This document shows positions 49,227-58,033 of a stretch of 64,000 nt of DNA, piece after piece; positions within the stretch are counted from its first letter, which is position 1; every line of letters starts with the position of its first letter. The stretch lies in the NCBI GenBank assembly GCA_050031985.1, contig JBNAIG010000019.1, positions 1 to 64,000 of the forward strand, written 5' to 3'. Origin of the DNA: SZUA-368 sp028533045 (lineage in GTDB: Bacteria > Spirochaetota > Spirochaetia > DSM-2461). Made by a program: the position numbers and the translations under genes. A model generated the notes under the pieces. That model searched no databases. It saw nothing but the letters and a program-made list of their open reading frames with translations, and was not told where the DNA came from.

Positions 49227-49981
49227 GAGTCTTGCTCCTTACAAAATGAAATATTTACCACGTCTTCAGAAATGAAAACCTCATTGTTGATCACTTCCAC
49301 CTCATATAATTCGAGTATTGCTGGTGTTGTCTTATTAATCAGTGTTGAATATTTATCAGACTTTATTCTTGGGAATTGTATTTTGGTTAATGTATGGCTT
49401 TCTTCATGGAAGCCATATTGTCTTGCCAACGAAGTGAATTCATGGACCGTATAGAATTTGATATGTCCATCATCTTTCATTTGCATAAATTTATCTACAA
49501 ATCGTTCTTTATCGGATTTGTGGGGTGTGGGATCGGAGATCCAAAGCTGTCCCTGTGACTTTATTACCCTAGATAGTTCACTAAAACAACTTTGTATATC
49601 GGGAAAGTGATGCAGGGCATATCTGGTTACAACTATATCAAAATAATCGTCTGGAAAAGGAAATGAATCACCCTCGTATGAAAGGAACTCAAGATTTGTA
49701 ATTTCCTCTTCTTGGGCTTTGGCTTTATTTCTTTCAATTGTCTGCTTTACTATATCGATACCTATAATTCTCATTTCTGAATTTTTTCTGGCTAAGGGAA
49801 AGGCCAAATAGCCGGTTCCTGTTCCCAAGTCAAGGATTCTCTTCCCTGGCGCTAATCTTAAATTGTTAATAATAACTTCAAGATGGTCTTTGTCCTGAGT
49901 CTGGGAATCATAGAAAGAACTATCAAGGAAGCTCTTTTCAAAACTTTCTGCTGTTTTTCTTATACTTTCTGGAGCATTCAT
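49223..49981 (-). CDS. Class I SAM-dependent methyltransferase, UbiE/COQ5-like
   Basis: 252 residues with AAGGAG upstream. APGKRILDLGTGTGYLAFPLARKNSEMRIIGIDIVKQTIERNK (SAM site), FPDDYFDIVVTRYALHHFPDIQSCFSELSRVIKSQGQLWISDPTP. Substrate unknown. More AT-rich than the genes around it, which may point to separate acquisition. Confidence 0.85.
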   Translation of the reverse strand: MNAPESIRKTAESFEKSFLDSSFYDSQTQDKDHLEVIINNLRLAPGKRILDLGTGTGYLAFPLARKNSEMRIIGIDIVKQTIERNKAKAQEEEITNLEFLSYEGDSFPFPDDYFDIVVTRYALHHFPDIQSCFSELSRVIKSQGQLWISDPTPHKSDKERFVDKFMQMKDDGHIKFYTVHEFTSLARQYGFHEESHTLTKIQFPRIKSDKYSTLINKTTPAILELYEVEVINNEVFISEDVVNISFCKEQDS

Positions 49982-49991
49982 TGCTTTCTCC

Positions 49992-50693
49992 TTAAATCCT
50001 ATGCCCTTTGGGCAGTATCATATAACGGGGTATTCTAATATGGCTCGGTTTGGAGATGATCTCTTTAACCGCATCGGCTATATCTTCCGGTGTTAGGGTA
50101 TTTGTTATGTTAAGTAATTCGGCGGGCTGAATCTCCCAATCCCGGTGAAGCCCGGTTGAAACAAGGCCCGGTTCAAGGCAGGTTATCTGTATATCCGTAG
50201 GGGAAAGTTCCATGCGCAACGCTTCGGCCAGGGCTTCTAGGGCGTAGTTGCATCCGGCGTAGGCTCCGGCGGTTTCGCGGACTTTTGTCCCCAAAATGCT
50301 GGATGTAATGAATATGTGGCCGGTGCCTTGCTTTTTGAATTCCTTAAGGAAGGTGTAGATGAGTCTGTAGGATGATTCGACTTTGAGTCTTGCCATTTGG
50401 CAGACTTTATCTATGTCTATTTCTTCTATGGTTCCTGTGGCAAGGGTTCCAGCGTTTACAAAGAGATAGTCGCATTTGCCAAAGTTATCCAGGCAATGGG
50501 CGAGTAATTGGCCGGGCGTTTTTTCATCGAGTAAATCCTTGTTGTTAATAACCAGATTGGGGGACGTGTCATAGTGCTCCTGACAGGTCCGGCCGTTAAG
50601 GACTAATTGGTATCCTTCCGACTGGAGGGATTGGGCTATGGCTTTACCAATTCCGCTGCTTGCACCGGTGACGACGGCCACTTTGTTTTCCAT
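49992..50693 (-). CDS. Short-chain dehydrogenase with altered active site
   Basis: 233 residues, AAGGAG upstream. Cofactor loop VAVVTGASSGIGKAIAQSL and FVNAGTLATG (NAG) are intact and the catalytic Ser is in FITSSILGT. The usual Y-x3-K reads YAGCN: the Tyr is present but the Lys is Asn. The enzyme may be inactive, or use another proton relay. First gene of a likely four-gene reverse operon. Confidence 0.75.
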   Translation of the reverse strand: MENKVAVVTGASSGIGKAIAQSLQSEGYQLVLNGRTCQEHYDTSPNLVINNKDLLDEKTPGQLLAHCLDNFGKCDYLFVNAGTLATGTIEEIDIDKVCQMARLKVESSYRLIYTFLKEFKKQGTGHIFITSSILGTKVRETAGAYAGCNYALEALAEALRMELSPTDIQITCLEPGLVSTGLHRDWEIQPAELLNITNTLTPEDIADAVKEIISKPSHIRIPRYMILPKGHRI

Positions 50694-50837
50694 TCTGGTC
50701 TCCTTGTGAGTTGCTATTTTCGTTTTAAATATAATGAACTTATGGCAAAAGAGGGGGTACCGTAAGACTGCCCCGTACGGCCCGGCAGAGCGTGAGCGGC
50801 GCCGGATTAAGCCGTACGGAAAAGGCAGGCTGCAGGT

Positions 50838-50856
50838 AGGGGGAGTCTTCCCCCCT
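50838..50856 (-). terminator. GC-rich hairpin after cimA
   Basis: AGGGGG and CCCCCCT pair around a six-base loop shortly after the cimA stop. There is no T-run, so termination strength is uncertain. The adjoining 50770-50820 holds two CCGTACGG palindromes. Confidence 0.35.
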
Positions 50857-50868
50857 CTTACAAATTAA

Positions 50869-52452
50869 CTAAGCTAAGCCGTCTTTGAGCAGCTTGTAGT
50901 TTAGGGCGTCCACAAGGGCGATCCAGGAGGCTTCGATGATGTTGGTCGAAACCCCTACGGTGCCCCAGGACTCTTCCTCGTCGGCGGACTCGATGATAAC
51001 CCGCACTTTGGCGCTGGTGCCGTCGGCTCCGTTGATGACCAGTACTTTGTAGTCGACCAGACCCATTGTGGACAGGCCGGGGTAGAAGTTGGTCAGGGCT
51101 TTTCGGATGGCGTTGTCCATGGCGTTGACCGGGCCGTCCCCTTCGGCGGCGGTGTGGAATTCTTCCCCTTTGCAAATGACTTTGATTGTTGCTTCGGCGG
51201 AGAGTTCCTTGGTACGTACGGCGGACTGCTCTTCGTATACCCGGAATCCTTCACAGCTGAAGGGCTCGGTGTAGCGTCCCAGTTCTTTTTCCACTAACAG
51301 TCGGAAGGAACCTTCCCCCGCTTCAAACTGATACCCTTCGGCTTCCATCTCTTTGACTTTCACCAGCAGGGCTCTGACGAGGGGGTCCTTCTTGTCCACA
51401 TTGGGGAAGTACTTGGCAATCTTTGAGACTATCAGGCTTCCTCCCGCTTGATCGGAAAGGGTGAAGGACCGGGCGTTGCCAACGGTTTCCGGGGGCATGT
51501 GCTCGAAGCTGGTCGGTTCCTTGAGGACGCCGTCTATGTGGGCTCCCGCCTTGTGGGCGAAAGCGTAGGCTCCTACGTAGGGGCGTCTGGGATTTGCATG
51601 TTGGTTAGCCACTTCGTCAACGTAGCGGGAGAGGCTTACCAATTGGGATACCCTTTTCTTGCCGATGGTTTCGTAGCCGTATTTGAGTTCCAGGCCGGGA
51701 ATGACGGCGGTCAGGTCCGTGTTGCCGCACCGTTCGCCAAAGCCGTTAATGGTTCCCTGTACCTGGCGGGCGCCGGCCTGGACTGATACCAGTGAGTTAG
51801 CCACGGCACAGGCTGTATCGTTGTGCCCGTGTATACCGATTTTCACATCGAAGGCTTTGCAGACCTCCTCGGTGATGGCGGCGGTTTCGTCGGGCATCAT
51901 ACCTCCGTTGGTGTCACAGAGGATAAGCCAGTCGGCACCACCTTTGACGGCGGCTTCCAGAGTTTTAAGGGAGTAATCCCGGTTGTTTTTCCAGCCGTCA
52001 AAAAAGTGCTCCGCATCGTACATGACCTCGCCGCAGTTATCCTTGAGGAAGGCAACGGAGTCGGTAATCATGGCAAGGTTTTCTTCCAGAGTCGTGCGGA
52101 TGACTTTGGTGACGTGGAGATCCCAGGTCTTTCCAAAAATGGTTATGACAGGGGATTTGGCGTCAACCAAAGCCTGAAGCAGCCCGTCTTCGCTAGCTTT
52201 TATGCCGGGCCGACGGGTAGAACCGAAGGCGGCGGGACGGGCGTGTTTAAGGTCCATGCGGGCGGCTTCTTCAAAGAAGAGCCGGTCCAGTTCATGGGTA
52301 GGGTTGGGCCACCCCCCTTCCACGTAGTCAAAACCCATGTCATCCAGTTTTCTTAGGATGTTGAGTTTGTCCTCCAGGGAAAAGGAGATGGACCGGGACT
52401 GGCTTCCGTCTCTAAGAGTTGTGTCGTAGAGGAAAACCTTGTCCTTAGCCAT
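50869..52452 (-). CDS. cimA: (R)-citramalate synthase
   Basis: 527 residues. FLYDTTLRDGSQSRSISFSLEDKLNILRKLDDMGFDYVEGGWP, GIHGHNDTACAVANSL and GTINGFGERCGNTDL form the HMGL-like/IPMS TIM barrel with metal-binding Asp and His residues. The sequence follows the CimA type (WDLHV, EGGWPNPT). Condenses pyruvate with acetyl-CoA, the first step of threonine-independent isoleucine synthesis. The C-terminal LeuA_dimer domain (KVICKGEEFHTAAEGDGPVNAMDNA) is the feedback site, presumably for Ile. Overlaps leuB by 8 bases. Confidence 0.9.
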   Translation of the reverse strand: MAKDKVFLYDTTLRDGSQSRSISFSLEDKLNILRKLDDMGFDYVEGGWPNPTHELDRLFFEEAARMDLKHARPAAFGSTRRPGIKASEDGLLQALVDAKSPVITIFGKTWDLHVTKVIRTTLEENLAMITDSVAFLKDNCGEVMYDAEHFFDGWKNNRDYSLKTLEAAVKGGADWLILCDTNGGMMPDETAAITEEVCKAFDVKIGIHGHNDTACAVANSLVSVQAGARQVQGTINGFGERCGNTDLTAVIPGLELKYGYETIGKKRVSQLVSLSRYVDEVANQHANPRRPYVGAYAFAHKAGAHIDGVLKEPTSFEHMPPETVGNARSFTLSDQAGGSLIVSKIAKYFPNVDKKDPLVRALLVKVKEMEAEGYQFEAGEGSFRLLVEKELGRYTEPFSCEGFRVYEEQSAVRTKELSAEATIKVICKGEEFHTAAEGDGPVNAMDNAIRKALTNFYPGLSTMGLVDYKVLVINGADGTSAKVRVIIESADEEESWGTVGVSTNIIEASWIALVDALNYKLLKDGLA

Positions 52453-53524
52453 TGAGTACTCTCTCTGCTACGGCGTCTCCCATAGCGCTGGTGGATACGG
52501 ACTTGCCGCCAAAGGCGATGTCACCGGTAAAGATACCGTCGTCCAGAGTTTTTTCTACGGCTTTTTCGATAGCCAGTGCCGCTTCCTGTTCGTTAAAGGT
52601 GTGGCGGAGCATCATGGCAGCGGAGAGGATGGCGGCCAAGGGGTTGGCGATGCCCTTTCCGGCAATGTCGGGGGCGGAACCGCCGGCGGGCTCGTAGAGA
52701 CCGAAGTTGGACTCGTTGAGGCTGGCCGAGGAGAGCATTCCCATGGACCCGGTGATCATGGCGCATTCGTCGGAAACGATGTCTCCGAACATGTTACCGC
52801 AGAGCATAACGTCAAACTGAGCGGGATCTTTTACAACCTGCATGGTGGCGTTGTCTACGTAGATGTGGTTAAGTTCTACATCGGGGTAGTCCTTGGCCAC
52901 TTCGGTAACCACTTCTCTCCAAAGTACCATGGAGGTGAGTACGTTGGACTTGTCTACGCTGGTTACTTTCTTGCTTCTCTTCTGAGCCGCTTCGAAGGCG
53001 ATGCGGGTGATTCTTTCGATTTCGCCCCGGGTGTACACAAGTGTGTCAAAAGCCATCTCTTCGGCGCCTGAACCTTTACGGCCCTTGGGTTCGCCAAAGT
53101 AGATACCACCGGTTAGCTCTCTTACGATAAGGATGTCAAAACCCTTGTCGGCAATTTCTTTCTTGAGGGGAGAGGCATCGGCCAGGGCGGGGAAGAGGGG
53201 GCTGGGGCGGAAGTTACAGAAGAGTCCGAAGATCTTTCTGAGAGGCAGAAGGGCGCCTCGTTCGGGCTGCTCTTCCGGGGGAAGGTGTTCCCACTTGGGT
53301 CCGCCTACGGAACCGAAGAGAATAGCATCGGCGCTTTCGCAGATCTTTACCGTTTCATCGGGGAGGGCTTTACCCTTGTTATCGATACCGGCGCCTCCGA
53401 CGAAGGCTTCTTCGTAGGTCCACTCCAGGTTGAATTTTTTCTTTACCGCGTCCAGAACTTTTACGGCTTCTGCGGTTATTTCGGGGCCGATTCCGTCACC
53501 GGCCAGTACTGCTATCTTCTTCAC
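52445..53524 (-). CDS. leuB: 3-isopropylmalate dehydrogenase
   Basis: 359 residues, GTG start with AAAGGAG. IAVLAGDGIGPEITAEAVKVLDAV, GSVGGPKWEHLPPEEQPERGALLPLRKIFGLFCNFRP, VRELTGGIYFG, DVELNHIYVDNATMQVVKDPAQFDVMLCGNMFGDIVSDE and GSAPDIAGKGIANP are the classic LeuB blocks. Oxidises and decarboxylates 3-isopropylmalate, and also 3-methylmalate in the citramalate route. 158 bases after tam, the largest gap in the operon. Confidence 0.96.
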   Translation of the reverse strand: MKKIAVLAGDGIGPEITAEAVKVLDAVKKKFNLEWTYEEAFVGGAGIDNKGKALPDETVKICESADAILFGSVGGPKWEHLPPEEQPERGALLPLRKIFGLFCNFRPSPLFPALADASPLKKEIADKGFDILIVRELTGGIYFGEPKGRKGSGAEEMAFDTLVYTRGEIERITRIAFEAAQKRSKKVTSVDKSNVLTSMVLWREVVTEVAKDYPDVELNHIYVDNATMQVVKDPAQFDVMLCGNMFGDIVSDECAMITGSMGMLSSASLNESNFGLYEPAGGSAPDIAGKGIANPLAAILSAAMMLRHTFNEQEAALAIEKAVEKTLDDGIFTGDIAFGGKSVSTSAMGDAVAERVLNG

Positions 53525-53550
53525 TAATTACTCCTTTGTACGGAGGCGCC

Positions 53551-53651
53551 TTTGGCCCAAATCCTGCGTTAAGAAAATGCTCGGAATGCTCACGTACAGC
53601 CTGTACGCTCCGCTTCCTGTGCTTTTCTTGCCTTGACTTTGGCCCAAATCC
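53551..53651. repeat. Palindromic REP-like element in the leu operon
   Basis: TTTGGCCCAAATCC occurs at 53551 and again at 53638. Between them lies a long imperfect stem-loop whose tip is CGTACAG-C-CTGTACG (53593-53607), extended outward by GAAAATGC...GGAATGC pairing with GCTTCC...GCTTTTC. It has no coding potential and lies between tam and leuB. Confidence 0.6.
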
Positions 53652-53682
53652 ATCCTCCGAGAATGTCCGTGGACAATCCTCG

Positions 53683-54456
53683 TTACTTTGCTATAAAAAA
53701 CAGTCTTTTGAAGGGGTAGAGAACTTTATTGTTCCCCCGGGCGGGATAGTCCCGTTTTATTCCCTCCAATATCTCCCTTTCGTAATCCCCTCTCTCCTTT
53801 TCGTGGTCCAGTTGGGCCAGGAAGGGTTTGAGGGCGGTGCTTTTCATCATCTCAAGAATCGCTTCGTGTGATTCCATAACATGAATATAGCTGGTTACCC
53901 ACATTTCCACATGCTCGAAGAGCCCGGAAAGGATATCGTAGTATTCCTCCCGGCTATGGGTTGGGTAGTGTTCGTTTTGCGGGCTAAAACCCCAACGGGA
54001 TTGAAGCCCGACTTCCACGATAATCCGGCTCATGGGCATCTCGCGAAAGAGAGGAATCTGGGCTGCCATGATTCCTCCCGGCTTTAGATTTGCCTTGAGC
54101 TTATGGAACAGTTCCGACTGCCGTGGAATCCACTGGTAAGCGGCATTGGAAAAAATAAGATCCCATGTTCCCGGGAACTGGGCGGTGGAAGCGTCGGCGG
54201 TTATCCAATCCGCTTCTATTCCGCTCTCCCGGGCCCGCTCTATCATGGCGGGGGAGCTGTCCAGGCCGGTAATCCGGCTTTTCGGCCAGCGACCGGCCAG
54301 AACGGCGGTACTGTTCCCCGGACCGCACCCTATATCAATGATGCGTTCCGGAGTATTCAGCTCGATCCGTGAGACCAGATCGATGACCGGCTGGGTTCTC
54401 TCTCTACCGTACTTCATGTAGAGAGAGGGATTCCAATCAGTATTTGGCGTCCGCAT
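53683..54456 (-). CDS. tam: Trans-aconitate methyltransferase-like enzyme
   Basis: 257 residues. WNPSLYMKYGRERTQPVIDLVSRI, RIIDIGCGPGNSTAVLAGRWPKSRITGLDSSPAMIERARE, TWDLIFSNAAYQWIPRQSELFHKL and GGIMAAQIPLFREMPMS follow Tam of E. coli. Methylates trans-aconitate, an inhibitory by-product of aconitase-type enzymes, using SAM. Overlaps leuD by 20 bases, so it is an integral member of the operon. Confidence 0.87.
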   Translation of the reverse strand: MRTPNTDWNPSLYMKYGRERTQPVIDLVSRIELNTPERIIDIGCGPGNSTAVLAGRWPKSRITGLDSSPAMIERARESGIEADWITADASTAQFPGTWDLIFSNAAYQWIPRQSELFHKLKANLKPGGIMAAQIPLFREMPMSRIIVEVGLQSRWGFSPQNEHYPTHSREEYYDILSGLFEHVEMWVTSYIHVMESHEAILEMMKSTALKPFLAQLDHEKERGDYEREILEGIKRDYPARGNNKVLYPFKRLFFIAK

Positions 54457-54973
54457 ATTCCAGCCATCCGCCGGCTTTTACCAGGTCCTTGTCGTAGGAA
54501 CTCAGGTCAAAGCTGTAGGTTTTTTCACCCTTGTCGCTTTTGATGGTTACCGTCTGGGCTTCCACATCTACGGCGGCTGTCACGCCAGTTGTCTCGGGGC
54601 CGGAGGAGAGGGCGAAGATCTCATTCACTTCCTCTTCCTTCAGCTCGATGGCCATACAGCCGTTGTTGTACATGTTCCCCCGGAAAATACGGGCGAAGTT
54701 GGGGGCGATGACTACGGTGTAACCGTTCTCTTCCAGGGCCCAGGGAGCGTGCTCACGGCTGGATCCGCAGCCGAAGTTCTCCCGGGAGACAACTACGGTG
54801 GAGTCCTGCATGGGCTGGCTCATGTGGGTAAAACCGTCCATTTTGAGGTCTTCCAGAAGGTGGGGACCCATGGCGGCCCGCTCTACCTCGGTGAGGTACT
54901 TGGCGGGGATGATCTCATCGGTGTTGATGTCGCTTCTATCCAGAAAAAGGATCTGTCCTCCAAAACTCTTCAT
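54437..54973 (-). CDS. leuD: 3-isopropylmalate dehydratase small subunit
   Basis: 178 residues, shorter than the 200-residue enterobacterial form. DINTDEIIPAKYLTEVE, STVVVSRENFGCGSSREHAPWAL (swivelling-domain active-site loop) and VVIAPNFARIFRGNMYNNG. Forms the isomerase with LeuC. Confidence 0.94.
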   Translation of the reverse strand: MKSFGGQILFLDRSDINTDEIIPAKYLTEVERAAMGPHLLEDLKMDGFTHMSQPMQDSTVVVSRENFGCGSSREHAPWALEENGYTVVIAPNFARIFRGNMYNNGCMAIELKEEEVNEIFALSSGPETTGVTAAVDVEAQTVTIKSDKGEKTYSFDLSSYDKDLVKAGGWLEYADAKY

Positions 54974-56256
54974 TACATGTACCTCCTGGGGTCGGCAAGT
55001 TTGCCTTCGATGGCCGATGCGGCGGCGGTGGCGGGGCTGCAGAGGTGAACCATTCCGCCCTTACCCATTCGGCCGTTAAAGTTACGGTTGGTGGTGGCTG
55101 CGGCGGCTTCTCCTTCGGCCAATACACCGTTGGACATGCCCAAACAGGCACCGCAGGTGGGGTTGGTCAGACAGGCGCCGGCTTCCATAAAGGTTTTGAT
55201 GTAACCCGCTTCCAGAGCGTCGGAGTAAATCTTGGGGGTGGCGGGAGAGACGATCATTCGCACGGTGTCGGCAATCTTCTTTCCTTCCAGGATTTTGGCG
55301 GCAATAGCCAAGTCTTCCAGACGTCCGTTGGTACAGGAACCAAGGTAAATCTGCTGGAGCGGCTTGCCTTCCATTTCGTTGATATCCTTAACCACGTCCG
55401 GTCGGTACTCGTCGGTAACCTGGGGAACCAGGTCGGAGATGTCGATGGTTCTTTCTTCGGCGTAAACCGCATCGTCGTCGGACTTCCACTTGCTAAAATC
55501 AGCCAGAGCTTCTTCCTTGCTTGCGTAGTCGCCGGCGATAAAGGGCCAGAGGTACTCTACTGTGGTCATATCGGGCATACAAACACCGCTTGTAGCGCCC
55601 ATTTCGACGGCCATGTTACAGAGAGTCATTCTGTCGTCCATGGGAAGGTTATCCACAAATTCGCCTCGGAATTCGGCTACCCGGTTGGTTACTCCGTTGG
55701 TTGTCATCATCTTTATGACCGCGAGGATGACGTCCTTGGGGTATACTCCCTTGGCAGGCTTTCCGGTAATGGTGATTTTGGTGCTGGCCGGTGACTTGAA
55801 GGCGCAGATCCCCTTGAGGATTCCCACTTCCAGGTCGGTGGTTCCTACACCGGCTGCGAAGGCCCCGAAGGCTCCGTGGGTACAGGTATGGGAGTCGCCC
55901 ATGATAATGGTAAAACCGGGGCGTACAAAACCTTTTTCCGGAAAGATCGCATGGCAAACGCCGTTTCGGCCGATATCGAAATAGTCTTTTATTCCGTTCT
56001 CGTTGGCCCAGTCCCGAAGGATTTTTCCCTGGGTGGCTGTGAGTGAGTCCTTGGCGGGTGTTACGTGGTCGATAACCGCCTTGATCTTGGTGGGGTCGAA
56101 TACTTTATTCTTGCCCCGTCTTTTCAGGTCCAGAATGGCCGGGGGAGTGGTTACCTCGTGGCAAAACACCCGATCCAGATTCAGAACGTGAACACCCTCG
56201 CAGGGGTTGTCCACCAGATGGGATTCGAAAATCTTCTCAACTAATGTTTTTCCCAT
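54973..56256 (-). CDS. leuC: 3-isopropylmalate dehydratase large subunit
   Basis: 427 residues, the shorter LeuC/HacA form. ILRDWANENGIKDYFDIGRNGVCHAIFPEKGFVRPG, GDSHTCTHGAFGAFAAGVGTTDLE, and the iron-sulfur Cys in IYLGSCTNGR and CLTNPTCGACLGM. A [4Fe-4S] aconitase-family enzyme interconverting 2- and 3-isopropylmalate; also serves citramalate. Shares one base with both leuA and leuD. Confidence 0.95.
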   Translation of the reverse strand: MGKTLVEKIFESHLVDNPCEGVHVLNLDRVFCHEVTTPPAILDLKRRGKNKVFDPTKIKAVIDHVTPAKDSLTATQGKILRDWANENGIKDYFDIGRNGVCHAIFPEKGFVRPGFTIIMGDSHTCTHGAFGAFAAGVGTTDLEVGILKGICAFKSPASTKITITGKPAKGVYPKDVILAVIKMMTTNGVTNRVAEFRGEFVDNLPMDDRMTLCNMAVEMGATSGVCMPDMTTVEYLWPFIAGDYASKEEALADFSKWKSDDDAVYAEERTIDISDLVPQVTDEYRPDVVKDINEMEGKPLQQIYLGSCTNGRLEDLAIAAKILEGKKIADTVRMIVSPATPKIYSDALEAGYIKTFMEAGACLTNPTCGACLGMSNGVLAEGEAAAATTNRNFNGRMGKGGMVHLCSPATAAASAIEGKLADPRRYM

Positions 56257-57797
56257 TACGCTCTATTCTCCTTTATTTTCTCAATGCCCTCCATACGGGC
56301 AACCTTATTGATTACGTTTAAATAGGCCAAGGCAGAGGCTTCCACTATGTCCGTGCTGGAGCCGGAGCCGTGGTAGCGCCGTTCCTTATGCTCGGCGATA
56401 ATTTTTACTTCACCCAGGGCGTTGCGGCCCCCGGTCATACCGGTGAGGTTGTAGTCTACCATTTTTACGGAGTATCCTACCACACGGTCTATGGCTTTAC
56501 AGGCGGCGTCTACCGGCCCGTCTCCGGTGGCGGCTTCCTGAATCTCTTTTTCTTCCTCGTTGGCGTCAATAATCTTTATCGTAGCTGTGGGTACCGATCC
56601 GGTTCCGGAGGTGGTGTTGAGGAAGGTCATTTTAAATCGGTCCGAATCCTCCCCGTCAATCTCCATCATCGCTTCCAAATCGTCATCGTAAACGGTTCCC
56701 TTCTTGTCGGCCAGGGCGAGGAACTTTACGTAGAAAGCGTCCAGGTCGTAGCTGTTCTCTTCGTAGCCGAGCAGGCTCAAGCGGTGCTTGATGATGTGAC
56801 GGCCGGAGCGGCTGGTCAGGTGGAACTGGTTGGCCGAGAGTCCTACCGATTCGGGAGTCATGATTTCGTAGTTGTTCCGGCTTTTGAGAACCCCGTCCTG
56901 GTGGATACCGGAGGAGTGGGCAAAAGCGGTGGCCCCAACGATGGCCTTGTTGGGCTGAACCGGGGTGTTACAGATCTTGCTGATGAGCCGGCTGGCGGGA
57001 ACAATCTCTTCGGTGATGATGTTGGTCTCCACCCCAAAGATATCTTTACGGGTGTTCATCGCCATAACCACCTCTTCCATGGCACAGTTCCCGGCCCGTT
57101 CGCCCAAGCCGTTAACGGTACATTCAATCTGACGGGCTCCGTTCAGAACGGCCATGAGGGAGTTGGCCGAAGCCTGGCCCAGGTCGTTGTGACAGTGGAC
57201 GGAAATAGTAGCCTGGTCAATGTTGGGTACCCGGTTAAAAACATCTTTGATAATGTCGCCGAACTCGTATCCCACGGTGTAACCCACCGTATCGGGGATG
57301 TTGATGGTTTTGGCGCCCGCCTTAATGGCCTCTTCCACAACCCGGCAGAGCATATCCCGGTCGGTTCGCCCTGCGTCCTCGCAGGAGAACTCCACGTCGT
57401 CCACAAAGTTTCTAGCGTATTTTACCGCGTCTACCGCCATGTTAACCACTTCGTCGTAGCCTTTGCGAAGCTTGCTTTCCACATGGACGTTGGAGGTGGC
57501 GATGAAGGTGTGAATACGGGGGCGGGGGCAATCCTTAAGGGCCTCCGCACAGGCGTCGATATCCGCTTTGACGGCCCGGGCCAAACCGGCGATAATCGGT
57601 CCTTCCACGTTGTTGGCGATCTGCCGGACGCTCTCCAGGTCTCCCGGGGAACTAACGGGGAATCCGGCCTCGATGATGTCGATTTTCAATTTGGCCAGGG
57701 TATGGGCTATGACTAACTTTTCCTTTACCGAAAGGCTGGAGGAGAGGGCCTGTTCGCCGTCTCGCAATGTGGTATCAAAAATCAGTACTTTATCCAT
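56256..57797 (-). CDS. leuA: 2-isopropylmalate synthase
   Basis: 513 residues, AAGGAG upstream. VLIFDTTLRDGEQALSSSLSVKEKLVIAHTLAKLKIDIIEAGFP, SVHCHNDLGQASANSLMAVLNGARQIECTVNGLGERAGN and ATAFAHSSGIHQDGVLK are the standard IPMS active-site blocks. The C-terminal LeuA_dimer domain binds leucine for feedback inhibition. First structural gene after the attenuator. Confidence 0.96.
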   Translation of the reverse strand: MDKVLIFDTTLRDGEQALSSSLSVKEKLVIAHTLAKLKIDIIEAGFPVSSPGDLESVRQIANNVEGPIIAGLARAVKADIDACAEALKDCPRPRIHTFIATSNVHVESKLRKGYDEVVNMAVDAVKYARNFVDDVEFSCEDAGRTDRDMLCRVVEEAIKAGAKTINIPDTVGYTVGYEFGDIIKDVFNRVPNIDQATISVHCHNDLGQASANSLMAVLNGARQIECTVNGLGERAGNCAMEEVVMAMNTRKDIFGVETNIITEEIVPASRLISKICNTPVQPNKAIVGATAFAHSSGIHQDGVLKSRNNYEIMTPESVGLSANQFHLTSRSGRHIIKHRLSLLGYEENSYDLDAFYVKFLALADKKGTVYDDDLEAMMEIDGEDSDRFKMTFLNTTSGTGSVPTATIKIIDANEEEKEIQEAATGDGPVDAACKAIDRVVGYSVKMVDYNLTGMTGGRNALGEVKIIAEHKERRYHGSGSSTDIVEASALAYLNVINKVARMEGIEKIKENRA

Positions 57798-57883
57798 TTC
57801 CTTACTCCTTGCTGTGACTGTCGGGCAGCCATCGTATTAGTTTTTCTCCCCGGGATATTCCCATGGGGTTTTGTTTTTCTCAT

Positions 57884-57953
57884 AAAAAAAGCCCGTTCTC
57901 CAGGAGAACGGGCCGTTTAGCCGTTTTAACGCTTTTTACAGCGACCGTTCTCC
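57884..57953 (-). terminator. leu operon attenuator with alternative antiterminator pairing
   Basis: The terminator hairpin is two 10-base arms, GCCCGTTCTC and GAGAACGGGC (57891-57913 on the forward strand), followed on the reverse strand by seven T (57884-57890). The sequence GGAGAACGG, transcribed earlier (57945-57953), can pair perfectly with CCGTTCTCC in the first terminator arm (57903-57911) and so prevent termination. It lies at codons 25-27 of the leader peptide: a ribosome stalled upstream leaves it free, one reaching the stop codon covers it. Confidence 0.85.
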
Positions 57954-58025
57954 GCAGATTTCTTTCCCTAGTAGTAGAATAAATAGAGTAATAATCGTAA
58001 TGGCGAAGTTCGGTGTGTTGTTCAT
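57936..58025 (-). CDS. leuL: leu operon leader peptide
   Basis: 29 codons from ATG at 58025 to TAA at 57936. Residues 8-20 are AITIITLFILLLG. It holds five Ile (four ATT) and five Leu codons (four CTA), with three consecutive CTA at 17-19. The Ile/Leu mix fits an operon that makes leucine and, through cimA, isoleucine. Scarcity of either charged tRNA would stall the ribosome before the attenuator switch. The ATG is 8 bases after the -10, so the RNA is nearly leaderless. Confidence 0.85.
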   Translation of the reverse strand: MNNTPNFAITIITLFILLLGKEICGERSL

Positions 58026-58033
58026 ATGAGACC

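Noticed and set aside
56370..57716. Long open frame (448 codons) on the forward strand opposite leuA
   Set aside because: It mirrors the leuA codon pattern, has no recognisable domain, and leuA is a certain gene.
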